In this document: positions 27,943 to 38,835 of the stretch, piece after piece
Layout: every line of letters starts with the position of its first letter
Numbering within the stretch: position 1 is the first letter of the stretch
Assembly: GCF_008801925.2 (NCBI RefSeq)
Contig: NZ_CP062803.1
Location: 1,426,001-1,490,000 of the forward strand
Direction of reading: 5' to 3'
DNA length: 64,000 bases
Source of the DNA: Cupriavidus basilensis
GTDB lineage: Bacteria; Pseudomonadota; Gammaproteobacteria; Burkholderiales; Burkholderiaceae
Notes under the pieces: generated by a model
The model's database searches: none
The model's input: the letters and a program-made list of their open reading frames with translations, nothing else
Told to the model about the DNA's origin: nothing
Position numbers and translations under genes: made by a program

Positions 27943-28069
27943 AAAACCATGCGTTGGCTGGGTCTAGCCATGGTGCCACGAAATCCCTATCTTGGCGGCA
28001 TCGCCGTAACGCAACGAGATTGCCGCCCGGCACCCACAACCCCCAGCGCCCTCAAGACAAGGAGCCACC

Positions 28070-28792
28070 ATGAGCCAGAAACCCATGCCGCCGAGCGAAC
28101 GTACCCGCGTGCGGCGCGTTGCCGATCGCGGCCACTACGATCGCGCGACGCTGCATGCGATCCTCGACGAGGCTTACCTGTGTCACATGGCCTTCACCGA
28201 CGATCACGGCACCCACTGCATTCCCACCGCGTGCTGGCGCGAGGGCGAGCATCTTTACATCCATGGCTCCAATGGCAGCCGCATGCTGAAGCTGGCCGCG
28301 ACAGGCAGCCAGGTCTGCGTGACCGTGACGCACCTCGACGGCCTGGTGATGGCGCGCTCCGCGTTTCATCATTCGATGAACTACCGCTCGGCGGTGATCT
28401 ACGGTAGTTTTGAAGTGGTGGCCGGCGCAGCGAAGGCGGCGGCGATGGATGCCTTCCTGGAGCGCATTGCGGTGGGACGTTCGCGCCAGGCAAGGCCAGG
28501 GGATGCCAATGAGCTGGCAGCGACCACGGTGTTGCGCATCGCGCTGGAGGAAGCCGCCACCAAGATCCGCAGCGGCGGGCCCAAGGATGACGAGGCCGAT
28601 ATGGCGCTGCCGGTATGGGCGGGCGTGCTGCCGCTGCGCCTCCAGGGGCAGCGGCCGGTGCCGGATGGCGCGCAGCCGAGCCTGCCGGACTATGTGCGAA
28701 GCTGGGGGCAGGGTGTTGGTACCGAGGCGCTGGCAGAGGCGGCCGGCGAGACGATGCCGGGCGCCGGGGCGCCGCCGCGCCCGTCACGCTGA
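28070..28792 (+). CDS. Pyridoxamine 5'-phosphate oxidase-family FMN-binding protein
   Basis: The 240-residue protein has the FMN-binding split-barrel fold of the PNPOx-like/NimA group: RVRRVADRGHYDRATLHAILDEA, HMAFTDDHGTHCIPTACWREG and YIHGSNGSRMLK. It is closer to this flavin/heme-binding group than to true PdxH, which has other signatures. AAGGAG sits ahead of the ATG. Its position divergent from a PLP-sensing MocR regulator suggests a link to vitamin B6 or amine metabolism, but this is inference. Confidence 0.85.
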   Translation: MSQKPMPPSERTRVRRVADRGHYDRATLHAILDEAYLCHMAFTDDHGTHCIPTACWREGEHLYIHGSNGSRMLKLAATGSQVCVTVTHLDGLVMARSAFHHSMNYRSAVIYGSFEVVAGAAKAAAMDAFLERIAVGRSRQARPGDANELAATTVLRIALEEAATKIRSGGPKDDEADMALPVWAGVLPLRLQGQRPVPDGAQPSLPDYVRSWGQGVGTEALAEAAGETMPGAGAPPRPSR

Positions 28793-28831
28793 GCGCGGCC
28801 AGGCGGCCGCGCTGCGTTGTTGCCGGGGTCC

Positions 28832-29653
28832 TTAGCGGGCCGGCTTGGCGTTGTCCACCGAGAACGGGGACAGCAGGCGCACCATCTGCGCGAACGCCTT
28901 GGGGTTGCCGGCCAGCACTTCGCCTTGTTCGAGCTGGCGCGCTTCGCCGGCGTAATTGCCCACCAGCCCACCGGCCTCGGTCACCAGCAGCATGCCGGCG
29001 GCCATGTCCCACGGATGCAGGCCCTGCTCGAAGAAACCATCGGTGCGGCCGCAGGCCACGTAGGCCAGATCGAGCGCCGCGGCACCCGGGCGGCGCAGGC
29101 CGGCGCAGCTTTGCGTCATCAGCGCGAACAGTTCCATGTACTGGTCCAGGCCTTCCATGTCGCGGTAGGGGAAGCCAGTGCCGATCAGGCAGTCGGCCAG
29201 CTTGTCGCGGCGCGACACGCGGATGCGGCGGTTGTTCAGGAACGCGCCGGCGCCCTTGCTGGCGGTGAAGAGTTCGTCACGCGACGGGTCGTAGACGACA
29301 GCTTGCGCCGGCACGCCCTTGTGCAGCTGGGCGATCGAGACCGCGTACTGGGGAAAGCCGTGGATGAAGTTGGTGGTGCCGTCGAGCGGGTCGATGACCC
29401 AGACGTATTCGCTGGTGGGTTCTTCGCCCTCGGCCCAGGACTGGCCGGACTCTTCCGCTAGAATGGCGTGATCCGGATAGGCCGTGCGGATGATCTCGAC
29501 GATCGCGGCCTCGGCGGCGCGGTCGACTTCGGTGACGAAATCGTTGTGCTGCTTGCGCGAGACCTGAACCCGGTCGATGTCCATCGACGCGCGGTTGATG
29601 ACGGAACCTGCCTTGCGGGCTGCCTTGACGGCAATATTTAGCATCGGATGCAT
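28832..29653 (-). CDS. suhB: Inositol-1-monophosphatase family protein SuhB
   Basis: SuhB hydrolyses inositol monophosphate in vitro and assists rRNA antitermination in enterics. The 273-residue protein carries the Mg2+/Li+-sensitive phosphatase motifs: EESG (about 67-70), DPLDGTTNF (88-96) and HPWDMAAG near residue 220. GGAGAG precedes the ATG. It is divergent from the trmJ gene with about 110 bases between starts, as seen in related genomes. Confidence 0.95.
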   Translation of the reverse strand: MHPMLNIAVKAARKAGSVINRASMDIDRVQVSRKQHNDFVTEVDRAAEAAIVEIIRTAYPDHAILAEESGQSWAEGEEPTSEYVWVIDPLDGTTNFIHGFPQYAVSIAQLHKGVPAQAVVYDPSRDELFTASKGAGAFLNNRRIRVSRRDKLADCLIGTGFPYRDMEGLDQYMELFALMTQSCAGLRRPGAAALDLAYVACGRTDGFFEQGLHPWDMAAGMLLVTEAGGLVGNYAGEARQLEQGEVLAGNPKAFAQMVRLLSPFSVDNAKPAR

Positions 29654-29767
29654 GAATCTCTCCAGGCCGGCCAAGGGTGCGCGGCCTGGCGCAAAAGGCC
29701 GGCGCGCTGCCCTTTGGGGCGGCTGACAACACAACGGATTGTAGAAGAACGGGCGCGTCGCTATCGC

Positions 29768-30793
29768 ATGAAACGCAGCGGCGCACCGAAGATGAAGCCT
29801 GAATTGTATATGAACCCGCAGAACCAGACGAGCGCCGACGCCAACGGCGCCCCCGCCGCAGCCTCCGCCACCCAGGCCGGCTCGGACCTTGATCCCCCAT
29901 CTGGCGCGCCTTGCCAGGGCGTTTCCGCTGCCGCTCCGCAGGCTGCAGCCGATGCGGCCCTGATGGCCCCCGCCGCGTTTGCCGCGGTGCGTTTCGTGCT
30001 GGTCGAGACCAGCCATCCCGGCAATGTCGGCGCCGTCGCGCGGGCCATGAAGACCATGGGCTTCGGCGCAGTGCCGGGCAGCCTGGTGCTGGTTTCGCCA
30101 CGTGAGCCGGCGGTGCGCGAGCATCCGGATGCCATCGCCATGGCCAGCGGCGCCGACGACGTACTGGCAGGCGCGGTGATCGTCGACAACATCGAGGCCG
30201 CGCTGGCCGGCACCGCCTACGCAGTGGCGCTCACTGCACGCCAGCGCGAGTTCGGGCCGCCCCGTTTGCTGCCTCGCGACGCAGTGGCGCAGGCCGGCGC
30301 CCGCATTGCCGCCCTGCAAGCCACCCCGCAAGGCGCGCAAGCCGCCGGCGCCCACATTGCCTTCGTGTTCGGCAATGAGCGCTTCGGCCTGCCCAACGAG
30401 GTGGTCGACCGCTGCTCGGCAGTCACCCACATTCCCGCCAATCCCGCCTACACCTCGCTCAATCTTGCCCAGGCCGTGCAGCTGGTGGCCTACGAGATGC
30501 GCCTGGCACTGCTGGAGGTGAGGGCGACGCCGCTCGCCGAGATCGGCTATGCTGGCGAACCGGCCACGGCCGAGCAGATCGAGGCCATGTTCGGCCACCT
30601 GCAGTCGGGGCTGGAAGCCATCGGCTTCCTTGATCCGGCCAGCCCGAAGAAGCTGATGCCGCGCTTGCGCCGGCTGCTCGCGCGCAGCGGGCTGGAGCGC
30701 GAGGAAGTCAATATCCTGCGGGGCATTGCCAAGCACATGCTGGCAGCCACGCAAGGCCAAGGCGCTCGGGCGCCAAGCAAACAGGAGAAGTGA
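29768..30793 (+). CDS. trmJ: tRNA (cytidine/uridine-2'-O-)-methyltransferase TrmJ
   Basis: TrmJ 2'-O-methylates position 32 of tRNA. The SpoU-type knotted domain is seen from [24 protein letters not shown] through [13 protein letters not shown] to [22 protein letters not shown], the three SpoU motifs in order. An Ala/Pro/Gln-rich N-terminal extension of about 55-70 residues precedes it. Starts at 29,768, 29,792 and 29,810 are all possible, and no Shine-Dalgarno sequence decides. A helical C-terminal dimer domain follows. Confidence 0.92.
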   Translation: MKRSGAPKMKPELYMNPQNQTSADANGAPAAASATQAGSDLDPPSGAPCQGVSAAAPQAAADAALMAPAAFAAVRFVLVETSHPGNVGAVARAMKTMGFGAVPGSLVLVSPREPAVREHPDAIAMASGADDVLAGAVIVDNIEAALAGTAYAVALTARQREFGPPRLLPRDAVAQAGARIAALQATPQGAQAAGAHIAFVFGNERFGLPNEVVDRCSAVTHIPANPAYTSLNLAQAVQLVAYEMRLALLEVRATPLAEIGYAGEPATAEQIEAMFGHLQSGLEAIGFLDPASPKKLMPRLRRLLARSGLEREEVNILRGIAKHMLAATQGQGARAPSKQEK

Positions 30794-30797
30794 GCAG

Positions 30798-31373
30798 GTG
30801 GAGATTCCGGCCTACTACATGCGTGGCGGCACCAGCAAAGGGGTCTTCTTCCTGGCTGACGACTTGCCCTCCGATCCGGGCGAGCGCGATGCCGTGCTGC
30901 TGCGCGTGATCGGCTCGCCCGATCCGCATGGCCGGCAGAGCGATGGCATGGGTGGCGCCACCGCCAGCACCAGCCATGTTGTGCTGGTGCGCCCCTCGCA
31001 GCGTCCCGATTGCGATGTGGACTGCCTGTTCGGCGCGGTCGCCATCGGCGAGCCGCGGATCGACTGGGCCGGCGATGGCGGCGAGCTGCTGGCGGCGGCA
31101 GCGCCGTTCGCGATCTGGCGCGGTTTCGTGCCGGCGCGCGACAGCGTCACCACGGTGCGCATCTGGCTGCGCGACGCGGGCCAGGCTGTCGTTGCCCGCG
31201 TGCCTTGCCGCAATGGCCATCCGCTCGAGGATGGCGATTTTGCCGAGGACGGCCTGCCGTTCGCGGCGGACGGGATCGTGCTCGACTACCTCGCGCCGGC
31301 CAGTAGGTCGTTGCCCCCCACCAGCGCGCGCCGCCTGATGACCGGCCTGGTGCACGTGCCCGAGCGATGTTGA
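30798..31373 (+). pseudogene. Internally deleted PrpF-type isomerase gene
   Basis: PrpF isomerises 2-methylaconitate in propionate degradation and normally has about 390 residues. Here the N-terminal lobe is well preserved ([47 protein letters not shown]), up to LDYLAPA. The frame then jumps directly to SARRLMTGLVHVP, which matches the last ~15 residues of the family (SARVLMEGWVRVP). About 185 residues appear to be missing in frame, so the 191-residue product lacks most of its second lobe and is probably inactive. The start is a GTG with AGGAG ten bases upstream, 4 bases after the trmJ stop. Confidence 0.8.
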
Positions 31374-31585
31374 TGGCAGGCGCTGCCCGTCCTTCGGATC
31401 CGGCATGTCCGACATGTTCCGCGGGGCGGCCGGCGTCATTGCAGCCAATGTCCATGGCGGCAGCAGGGCAGCAAATCTCTTACACTCCCTGATCCCGTTT
31501 TCACCGGCCAATGACCATGCCGGCGATCGCGCCAGCCCTGGCCCAGGGCGCGCGGCGCACGGCGTGGCAACACGACACGACCAAG

Positions 31586-32329
31586 ATGTTCACTCGCCTG
31601 AAGGAAGATATCGACGCCATCATGCGGCGCGACCCCGCCGCACGCAGCCGTCTGGAGGTACTGACCTGCTATCCCGGCTTTCACGCCGTGGTGTTCCATC
31701 GCTTCGCGCACGCCTGCTGGAATGCAGGGTTTCACTGGCTGGGCCGCTGGATCTCGCACTGGGCCCGCTTTTTCACCGGTATCGAGATTCACCCCGGCGC
31801 CAAGGTGGGGCGGCGTGTGTTCATTGACCACGGCATGGGCGTGGTGGTGGGCGAGACTGCCGAGATCGGCGACGACTGCACCATCTACCAGGGCGTGACC
31901 CTGGGCGGGACCTCGCTCTACAAGGGAGTGAAGCGCCATCCCACGCTAGGTGCGAACGTGGTGGTGAGCGCCGGGGCCAAGGTGCTCGGCGGCTACACCA
32001 TCGGCGACGGCGCGCGCATCGGCTCCAACGCCGTGGTGCTCAAGCCGGTGCCGCCGGGCGCCACCGCGGTCGGCATCCCGGCGCGCATCATCCTGCCGGA
32101 CGCACCCAGCGGGCAGCAGGGCGCCAAGCAGGAGTTCTCGGCCTATGGCATCACGCCGAACGCGGACGACCCGGTCTCGCTGGCGCTCAAGAGCCTGATC
32201 GACAACGCGGCGCAGCAGCACGAGCGGCTGGAGACCGTGATGGCCGCGCTGGATCGGCTTGGCGAGCATCTCGAGAACACGCCGAACGACCGCTTCGATG
32301 CTAGCGAGCTGCGCAAGCTGATGAAGTAG
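31586..32329 (+). CDS. cysE: Serine O-acetyltransferase
   Basis: CysE makes O-acetylserine for cysteine synthesis. The 247-residue protein starts [19 protein letters not shown] and has the helical N-terminal part and the left-handed beta-helix with [42 protein letters not shown] and [21 protein letters not shown]. The catalytic His-Asp pair lies in IDHGMG. The C-terminal tail after the helix is longer than in E. coli. An in-frame start 25 codons upstream is possible. The stop codon lies inside the first unit of a 13-bp tandem repeat. Confidence 0.94.
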   Translation: MFTRLKEDIDAIMRRDPAARSRLEVLTCYPGFHAVVFHRFAHACWNAGFHWLGRWISHWARFFTGIEIHPGAKVGRRVFIDHGMGVVVGETAEIGDDCTIYQGVTLGGTSLYKGVKRHPTLGANVVVSAGAKVLGGYTIGDGARIGSNAVVLKPVPPGATAVGIPARIILPDAPSGQQGAKQEFSAYGITPNADDPVSLALKSLIDNAAQQHERLETVMAALDRLGEHLENTPNDRFDASELRKLMK

Positions 32330-32371
32330 TCTGATGACGTAGGTCGATGACGTAGGTCGATGAAGAAGGTC
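32320..32371. repeat. 13-bp tandem repeat across the cysE stop codon
   Basis: Four consecutive 13-base units are GATGAAGTAGTCT (32320), GATGACGTAGGTC (32333), GATGACGTAGGTC (32346) and GATGAAGAAGGTC (32359), with a partial fifth starting GATGAAG. The first contains the last codons and TAG stop of cysE, so the array seems to have grown outward from the coding end. Confidence 0.85.
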
Positions 32372-32398
32372 GATGAAGCGCGGAAGGGGGATTCGGCG

Positions 32399-33187
32399 TC
32401 AGCTAACTTGCGGCAGCACGCTGAATCCGCCTGCGTCGAGTTGCAGCACGGCGGCGCGCGGCCGCTTGCCGTCGAGGTCCCAGTCGGTCAGCACCCAGCG
32501 CACGCCTTCCGGGCTCTCGTGCCGGGCGGGGCGGTGCGTATGGCCGTGCACCAGGGCCGGCGCCTGGCTGGCACGCAATAGCGCGGCCACGGCTTGCGGC
32601 GTGGTGTCGCCATAGTCTGGCGGCGCGTCGCGGCGGGCCTGCGTGCGGCCCGCTTCGCTATCGGCGCGCAGGCGGCGCGCCACGCGCAGCCGCAGCGTCA
32701 ACGGCAGCGACAGGAATACCCGCTGCACCCAGCGCTTGCGGGTCCAGTGGCGAAACCGCATATAGCGCTCATCGTCGGTGCACAGCATGTCACCATGGCT
32801 GAGCACCACGCGCTGGCCGGCGCAGTCGATCACGGTGGGGTCGGGCAGCAAGGTGGCGCCCGCGGCGCGCGCAAAGCGCTGGCCCAGCAGGAAGTCGCGG
32901 TTGCCGTGCATCAGGTAGACCTGGACGCCGCGTCCGGCAAGCTCGCGCAGCCTGGCGGCCACCTGCGCCGCGAAGGGGCTGTCGGTTTCTTCGTCGCCAA
33001 CCCAGAATTCGAAAAAATCACCCAGGATGAACAGGGCGCGCGCCTCTTGCGCCGCGCGTTCGAGCACGTGCTCGAAGGACGCCAGCGTGCGCGGCATGCC
33101 GGGGGTGAGATGCAGGTCGGAAATGAACCACGCCGGCGCCGGCACCGCGAGGGCGCCGGCGGCCGGCGTGGATGGGGTCACGGTCAT
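32399..33187 (-). CDS. lpxH: UDP-2,3-diacylglucosamine diphosphatase
   Basis: LpxH cleaves UDP-2,3-diacylglucosamine to lipid X in lipid A synthesis, at the inner face of the inner membrane. The 262-residue protein has the full metallophosphoesterase motif set: ISDLHL (Asp24, His26), LGDFFEFWVGDE, HGNRDFLLG, SHGD and VHGHTHRP. The helical lid region lies around MRFRHWTRKRWVQRVFLSLP. A short Pro/Ala-rich N-terminal extension is present. It is followed on the same strand order by the two cyclophilin genes upstream (ppiB, ppiA). Confidence 0.95.
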   Translation of the reverse strand: MTVTPSTPAAGALAVPAPAWFISDLHLTPGMPRTLASFEHVLERAAQEARALFILGDFFEFWVGDEETDSPFAAQVAARLRELAGRGVQVYLMHGNRDFLLGQRFARAAGATLLPDPTVIDCAGQRVVLSHGDMLCTDDERYMRFRHWTRKRWVQRVFLSLPLTLRLRVARRLRADSEAGRTQARRDAPPDYGDTTPQAVAALLRASQAPALVHGHTHRPARHESPEGVRWVLTDWDLDGKRPRAAVLQLDAGGFSVLPQVS

Positions 33188-33270
33188 GCGGTTGGAAAGA
33201 GAAGCTGGCCTGACGTCATGGTGCGACCCCGCGGGGCCCGGTGGGGCGTGTCCCGGTGATGGCCCGTGGC

Positions 33271-33771
33271 TTATTCGACCACCACGGCCTTTTCGATGAC
33301 CACGTCCTCGAGCGGCACGTCCTGGTGGAAGCCAGCGCTGCCGGTACGCACGCCCTTGATCTTCTCGACCACGTCGGTGCCGTCGGTCACCTTGCCGAAC
33401 ACGGCGTAGCCGAAGCCTTGCGGGGTCGGCGAGGTGAAGTTCAGGAAGTCATTGTCGACCGCGTTGATGAAGAACTGCGCGGTGGCCGAGTGCGGTGCGT
33501 TGGTACGCGCCATGGCAACCGTGTAGCGATCGTTCTTCAGGCCGTTGCCGGCTTCGTTCTCGATCGGGGCATCGGTGCCCTTTTGCTTCATGCCGGGTTC
33601 GAAGCCGCCGCCCTGGATCATGAAATTCTTGATCACGCGGTGAAAAATGGTGTTGTCGTAGTGACCCTTGCGCACATACGACAGGAAGTTCTCAACCGAC
33701 TTCGGTGCCTTTTCAGCGTCGAGTTCGATGGTGATGACACCCTGGTTGGTGTGGAGTTCTACCTTGGACAT
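33271..33771 (-). CDS. ppiB: Cytoplasmic cyclophilin, peptidyl-prolyl isomerase B
   Basis: The 166-residue protein is a complete cyclophilin without signal peptide. It shows the catalytic [13 protein letters not shown], the Gln in [17 protein letters not shown], and FGKVTDG. It catalyses proline cis-trans isomerisation in protein folding. It lies between lpxH and a signal-peptide-bearing paralogue on the same strand (gap of about 30 bases), so the two isomerases serve cytoplasm and periplasm from one locus. Confidence 0.95.
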   Translation of the reverse strand: MSKVELHTNQGVITIELDAEKAPKSVENFLSYVRKGHYDNTIFHRVIKNFMIQGGGFEPGMKQKGTDAPIENEAGNGLKNDRYTVAMARTNAPHSATAQFFINAVDNDFLNFTSPTPQGFGYAVFGKVTDGTDVVEKIKGVRTGSAGFHQDVPLEDVVIEKAVVVE

Positions 33772-33803
33772 TTGCGTTCCTTTGTTCGGTGTTTGTTCGG
33801 CGG

Positions 33804-34388
33804 TTATTTGACGACAGTGGCCGACTCGATCACGATCGGCGTGGCCGGCACATTACGCATCGGGCCATACGAGGTGGTGGGCGCGTTCTTCATCTTGTCG
33901 ACGGTATCCATGCCTTCCACCACCTTGCCGAACACGGCGTAGCCGTTACCGTCCGGCGACGGATAGTCGAGACTGGAATTATCTACCACATTGATGAAGA
34001 ACTGGGCGGTGGCGGAGTTCGGATCGCTGGTGCGCGCCATGGCCACCGTGCCGGCCTTGTTCTTCAGCCCGTTCTGGGCTTCCAGCGGGATCGCCGCGCG
34101 CGTGGGCTTTTGCTTCATGTCGCGGTCGAAGCCGCCGCCTTGCACCATGAAGCCATTGATCACGCGGTGGAAGATGGTGCCGCTATAGAAGCCGCTCTTC
34201 ACGTACTCCATGAAGTTCGCGACAGTCTTGGGTGCGGCGTCCGGATAGACCTCGAGCGTGAACTTGCCGGCGCTGGTGACGAACTGCACCCGTTCGGTTT
34301 TCGTCTGCTGTGCCTGGGCGGCCAGCGGCGAGAGCGCCATCGCGGCGGCGGCGATGCCGGCAAGGACTAGGCGACGCGAAAAGATCAT
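33804..34388 (-). CDS. ppiA: Periplasmic cyclophilin, peptidyl-prolyl isomerase A
   Basis: The 194-residue protein is a cyclophilin with an N-terminal signal peptide ending AQA (about residue 26), so it is exported. Core motifs are [33 protein letters not shown] and [22 protein letters not shown] precedes the ATG. Sequence similarity to the adjacent ppiB is high in the core, consistent with a tandem duplication followed by gain of an export signal; this history is inferred. Confidence 0.94.
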   Translation of the reverse strand: MIFSRRLVLAGIAAAAMALSPLAAQAQQTKTERVQFVTSAGKFTLEVYPDAAPKTVANFMEYVKSGFYSGTIFHRVINGFMVQGGGFDRDMKQKPTRAAIPLEAQNGLKNKAGTVAMARTSDPNSATAQFFINVVDNSSLDYPSPDGNGYAVFGKVVEGMDTVDKMKNAPTTSYGPMRNVPATPIVIESATVVK

Positions 34389-34465
34389 GCTTGACTCCGT
34401 GGATCGGGGGAACGATGGGGCCGGGCAGGGTAGCGGCCCGGCCGTTGGGCAAGGTAATTAAGTCA

Positions 34466-35164
34466 TTAAGGCTTGGGCGCCGTAGCCGGCTCGCTGGCCG
34501 CCGCGCCAGGCTTTCGGGTGCCGTCGGCCGGCGGCTGGACGGCCGCGACAGGCTGCAATTGCTTGAGGCCGGCAGCAGCGCCCGCATCCTTGGGGTTGCG
34601 CCGCAGTGCGTTGCGGTAGGCATTCTCGGCCAGGCGGCGGTAGACGTCGCCAAGGTTGGCATAGCCCACGGCGAAATCAGGTTTGACATCGATCGCGATC
34701 AGCAATTCCGCTTCGGCGCGCTTCAAGTCCCCGCGCTTGGCGTACAGCAGCGCCAGGTTGTTATGCGGCTCGGGCAACTCAGGGAAGTCCTGGGCCATGG
34801 ATTGCAGCGCCGCGATGGCCTCGTCTTCGCGCCCGGCCTGGGCCAGGGCCCATGCCCGCTCGAAGCGGGCCTGGGCATTGCGCGGGTTGGTGGCCAGCAC
34901 GCGGTCGAAGCGGTCGATGGCCTCGCCATATTTCTTCTGCGCTGCCGCCTTCTCGGCGTCCGCCATGCCAGGGTCGGCCGAGCGCACGCCGCCTGGCGTC
35001 GTGGCCGGCACCGCGAGCGATAGCGGACCGTTCTGCGCGCGCGCAGGCCCCGCTACGGCAAGGAGGCCGGCCAGGATCGCCGCCAGGGCGAATGAGGCGG
35101 CCGCAATGCGTTGGCGCGCGGGCTGGGATGACACGGTTGCTATGGTGGGCAGGAACAGGCTCAT
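34466..35164 (-). CDS. Exported tetratricopeptide-repeat protein
   Basis: The ~232-residue protein has a signal peptide ending ARA (about residue 43). Three to four TPR-like helix pairs follow, including YGEAIDRFDRVLATNPRNAQARFERAWAL and LPEPHNNLALLYAKRGDLKRAE, each with the expected small/aromatic positions. The Pro/Ala-rich C-terminal tail is likely disordered. No catalytic motif is present. A scaffold or assembly role is usual for such proteins. A TATAAC -10-like element lies about 13 bases before the ATG, and cysS is divergent. Confidence 0.8.
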   Translation of the reverse strand: MSLFLPTIATVSSQPARQRIAAASFALAAILAGLLAVAGPARAQNGPLSLAVPATTPGGVRSADPGMADAEKAAAQKKYGEAIDRFDRVLATNPRNAQARFERAWALAQAGREDEAIAALQSMAQDFPELPEPHNNLALLYAKRGDLKRAEAELLIAIDVKPDFAVGYANLGDVYRRLAENAYRNALRRNPKDAGAAAGLKQLQPVAAVQPPADGTRKPGAAASEPATAPKP

Positions 35165-35418
35165 GTATGGGCGGTCCGTTATACTCCGCGGCATTCTAGC
35201 AAAGCGCGGCCATGCCGGCCCGGGTATCGGCGCGCCGGCCTGCGCTGGCTCGGCCCGAACCGGCTTGTCCGTGATGCGGTGCAAGGCGGGCGACGACCTG
35301 CCGGGCTCGGGCGCTTCCGGTAAGATATGGGGCGCGCCAGGCTTTGCGCTGGCGCAAGTTGCCGGTCTCGCGAATGGCGCGACAATGGCGCCAATCCCTC
35401 ATCCATTCACCTCGTTTC

Positions 35419-36803
<1,385 letters not shown>

Positions 36804-36807
<4 letters not shown>

Positions 36808-37736
36808 ACGCTGCCGTGCGCAAGACGGCGACGCCCGCGGCGCCGTCCAAGACTGCTGCGACCACCAAGGCCAAGCCGCCGGCGCCCGCGAAGCTGCCTG
36901 CAAAGCCGCCAAAGCCGTCAAAGCCGCAGAAGGCAAGCCCGGCGGCGAACGTTGCCAGGCCTGTGAAAGCGGCCACCAAGGCTGCCGGCAAGTCATCCGG
37001 CCCGGTGCTCAAGGCGGACGGCAAGCCCGCCCCCAAGACCGGCGCGCGCGCGGCCAAGGCGCCCGTGCTGCCGGAAGCCGAGGCGTTGCCCCTGCCGGTC
37101 GAAACGGTGGTGGATGCCGTGCGTCCGGCTTATTGGGACGAGGCCTGCGCCGACCTGATGAAGCGCGACCGCATCCTGCGCAAGATGATCCCCACCTACG
37201 GCCCCGCGCACCTGATTTCGCGCGGCGACCCGTTCATCACGCTGGCCCGCTCCGTGGTGGGCCAGCAGATCTCGGTGAAGGCCGCGCAGACGGTGTGGGA
37301 GCGGCTGGTGGCGGTTTGTCCCAAGCTCACGCCGGCGCAGATGCTCAAGGCGGGGCACGACAACCTGGCCGCCTGCGGGCTGTCGCGCCGCAAGGCGGAA
37401 TACATCGTCGACCTTGCCGAGCATTTCAAGGCGGGGCGCGTGCATGTGAATAGCTGGACCGAGATGGATGACGAAGCCGTCATCGCGGAGCTGACGCAGA
37501 TCCGCGGCATTGGCCGCTGGACCGCCGAAATGTTCCTGATGTTCAACCTGATGCGGCCCAATGTGCTGCCGCTCGATGACGTCGGCCTGATCAACGCCAT
37601 CTCGGCAAATTATTTCAGTGGCGAGCCCGTCACGCGCAGTGAGGCGCGCGAGGTGGCGGCCAACTGGGAGCCCTGGCGCACCGTCGCCACCTGGTACATG
37701 TGGCGCAGTCTTGATCCGCTGCCTGTGACGTATTAG
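36804..37736 (+). CDS. DNA-3-methyladenine glycosylase, AlkA type, with basic N-terminal tail
   Basis: The enzyme excises alkylated bases. The HhH-GPD core covers about residues 100-310: [21 protein letters not shown], the helix-hairpin-helix [19 protein letters not shown], and the catalytic aspartate in LPLDDVGL. The first ~95 residues are a Lys/Ala/Pro tail like a histone-H1 tail, probably for DNA binding. A TTG overlapping the cysS stop with GGAGG five bases upstream is preferred; a GTG four codons earlier lies within that Shine-Dalgarno sequence. Confidence 0.9.
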
Positions 37737-37788
37737 GCTGGAAGGCAGCAGAATTTGCATGGAAGTGCGCAAGACTGCATCCGCAGAC

Positions 37789-37819
37789 TTGCGGTTTAGT
37801 GGGCGAATTCCGGTAGAAT
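37789..37819 (+). promoter_or_regulatory. Putative accA promoter
   Basis: TTGCGG (37789-37794) and TAGAAT (37814-37819) are separated by 19 bases, upstream of the accA start by about 31 bases. The spacing is long, so this is tentative. Confidence 0.4.
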
Positions 37820-37850
37820 GCGCTCCTTCACAGACAGGTACGCGAGTCTC

Positions 37851-38822
37851 ATGAAAACCACCTTCCTAGATTTTGAGCAGCCGATTGCCGAACTCGAGGC
37901 AAAGATCGAAGAACTGCGATTTGTGCAGGACGATTCGGCTGTCGATATCTCCGAAGAGATTTCGCGGCTGGCCGGCAAAAGCCAGCAGCTTACCAAGGAC
38001 ATCTACGCCAACCTGACCCCATGGCAGGTGGCACAGATCGCCCGGCATCCGCAACGTCCGTACACGCTGGACTATGTGCGGGAGATCTTCACCGACTTCC
38101 ACGAGCTGCACGGCGACCGCTCCTTTGCCGACGATCTGTCGATCGTGGGCGGCCTGGCCCGCTTCAACGGGCAGGCATGCATGGTGATCGGTCACCAGAA
38201 GGGACGCGACACCAAAGAGCGCGCGATGCGCAACTTTGGCATGCCCAAGCCCGAGGGCTACCGCAAGGCCAAGCGCCTGATGGAACTCGCCGACAAGTTC
38301 GGCCTGCCGATCTTCACTTTTGTTGACACGCCGGGTGCATTCCCCGGCATCGACGCGGAAGAGCGCGGCCAGTCCGAAGCCATCGGTCACAATCTCTACG
38401 TGATGGCCGGCCTCAAGGTGCCCCTGATCGCCACCATCATCGGCGAAGGCGGCTCCGGCGGCGCGCTGGCGATTGCCGTGGGCGACGTGGTGCAGATGCT
38501 GCAATTTGCCACCTACGCCGTGATCTCGCCGGAAGGCTGCGCTTCCATCCTGTGGAAGACCGCCGAGAAGGCGCCGGAAGCTGCCGAAGCCCTCGGCCTG
38601 ACCGCGCACCGCCTCAAGGCACTCGGCCTGATCGACAAGATCGTCAGCGAGCCGCTGGGCGGCGCGCACCGCGACGTCAAGGGCATGGCCGCCATGCTCA
38701 AGCGTTCGCTGGCGGATTCGCTGCGCCAGTTCCAGGGCATGAGCGTGAAGGAGCTGCAGGCGCGTCGCAACGAGCGTCTGCTGGCCTATGGCAAGTTCAA
38801 GGAAACCGGCGCACCGGGCTGA
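37851..38822 (+). CDS. accA: Acetyl-CoA carboxylase carboxyltransferase subunit alpha
   Basis: AccA with AccD transfers the carboxyl group from biotin to acetyl-CoA, making malonyl-CoA. The 323-residue protein starts [22 protein letters not shown], typical of the family, and has the crotonase-like core with [34 protein letters not shown] and [16 protein letters not shown] forming the CoA and oxyanion sites. Length is standard. tilS follows on the same strand. Confidence 0.97.
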   Translation: MKTTFLDFEQPIAELEAKIEELRFVQDDSAVDISEEISRLAGKSQQLTKDIYANLTPWQVAQIARHPQRPYTLDYVREIFTDFHELHGDRSFADDLSIVGGLARFNGQACMVIGHQKGRDTKERAMRNFGMPKPEGYRKAKRLMELADKFGLPIFTFVDTPGAFPGIDAEERGQSEAIGHNLYVMAGLKVPLIATIIGEGGSGGALAIAVGDVVQMLQFATYAVISPEGCASILWKTAEKAPEAAEALGLTAHRLKALGLIDKIVSEPLGGAHRDVKGMAAMLKRSLADSLRQFQGMSVKELQARRNERLLAYGKFKETGAPG

Positions 38823-38835
38823 CCCGTCCGCCGGC

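Noticed and set aside
28832..30760. Very long SuhB frame antisense to trmJ
   Set aside because: The part beyond 29,653 is antisense coding-strand openness typical of high-GC DNA; the phosphatase starts at an ATG with GGAGAG.
31511..31585. N-terminal extension of CysE
   Set aside because: Alternative upstream start adds 25 non-conserved residues; family proteins begin near [11 protein letters not shown].
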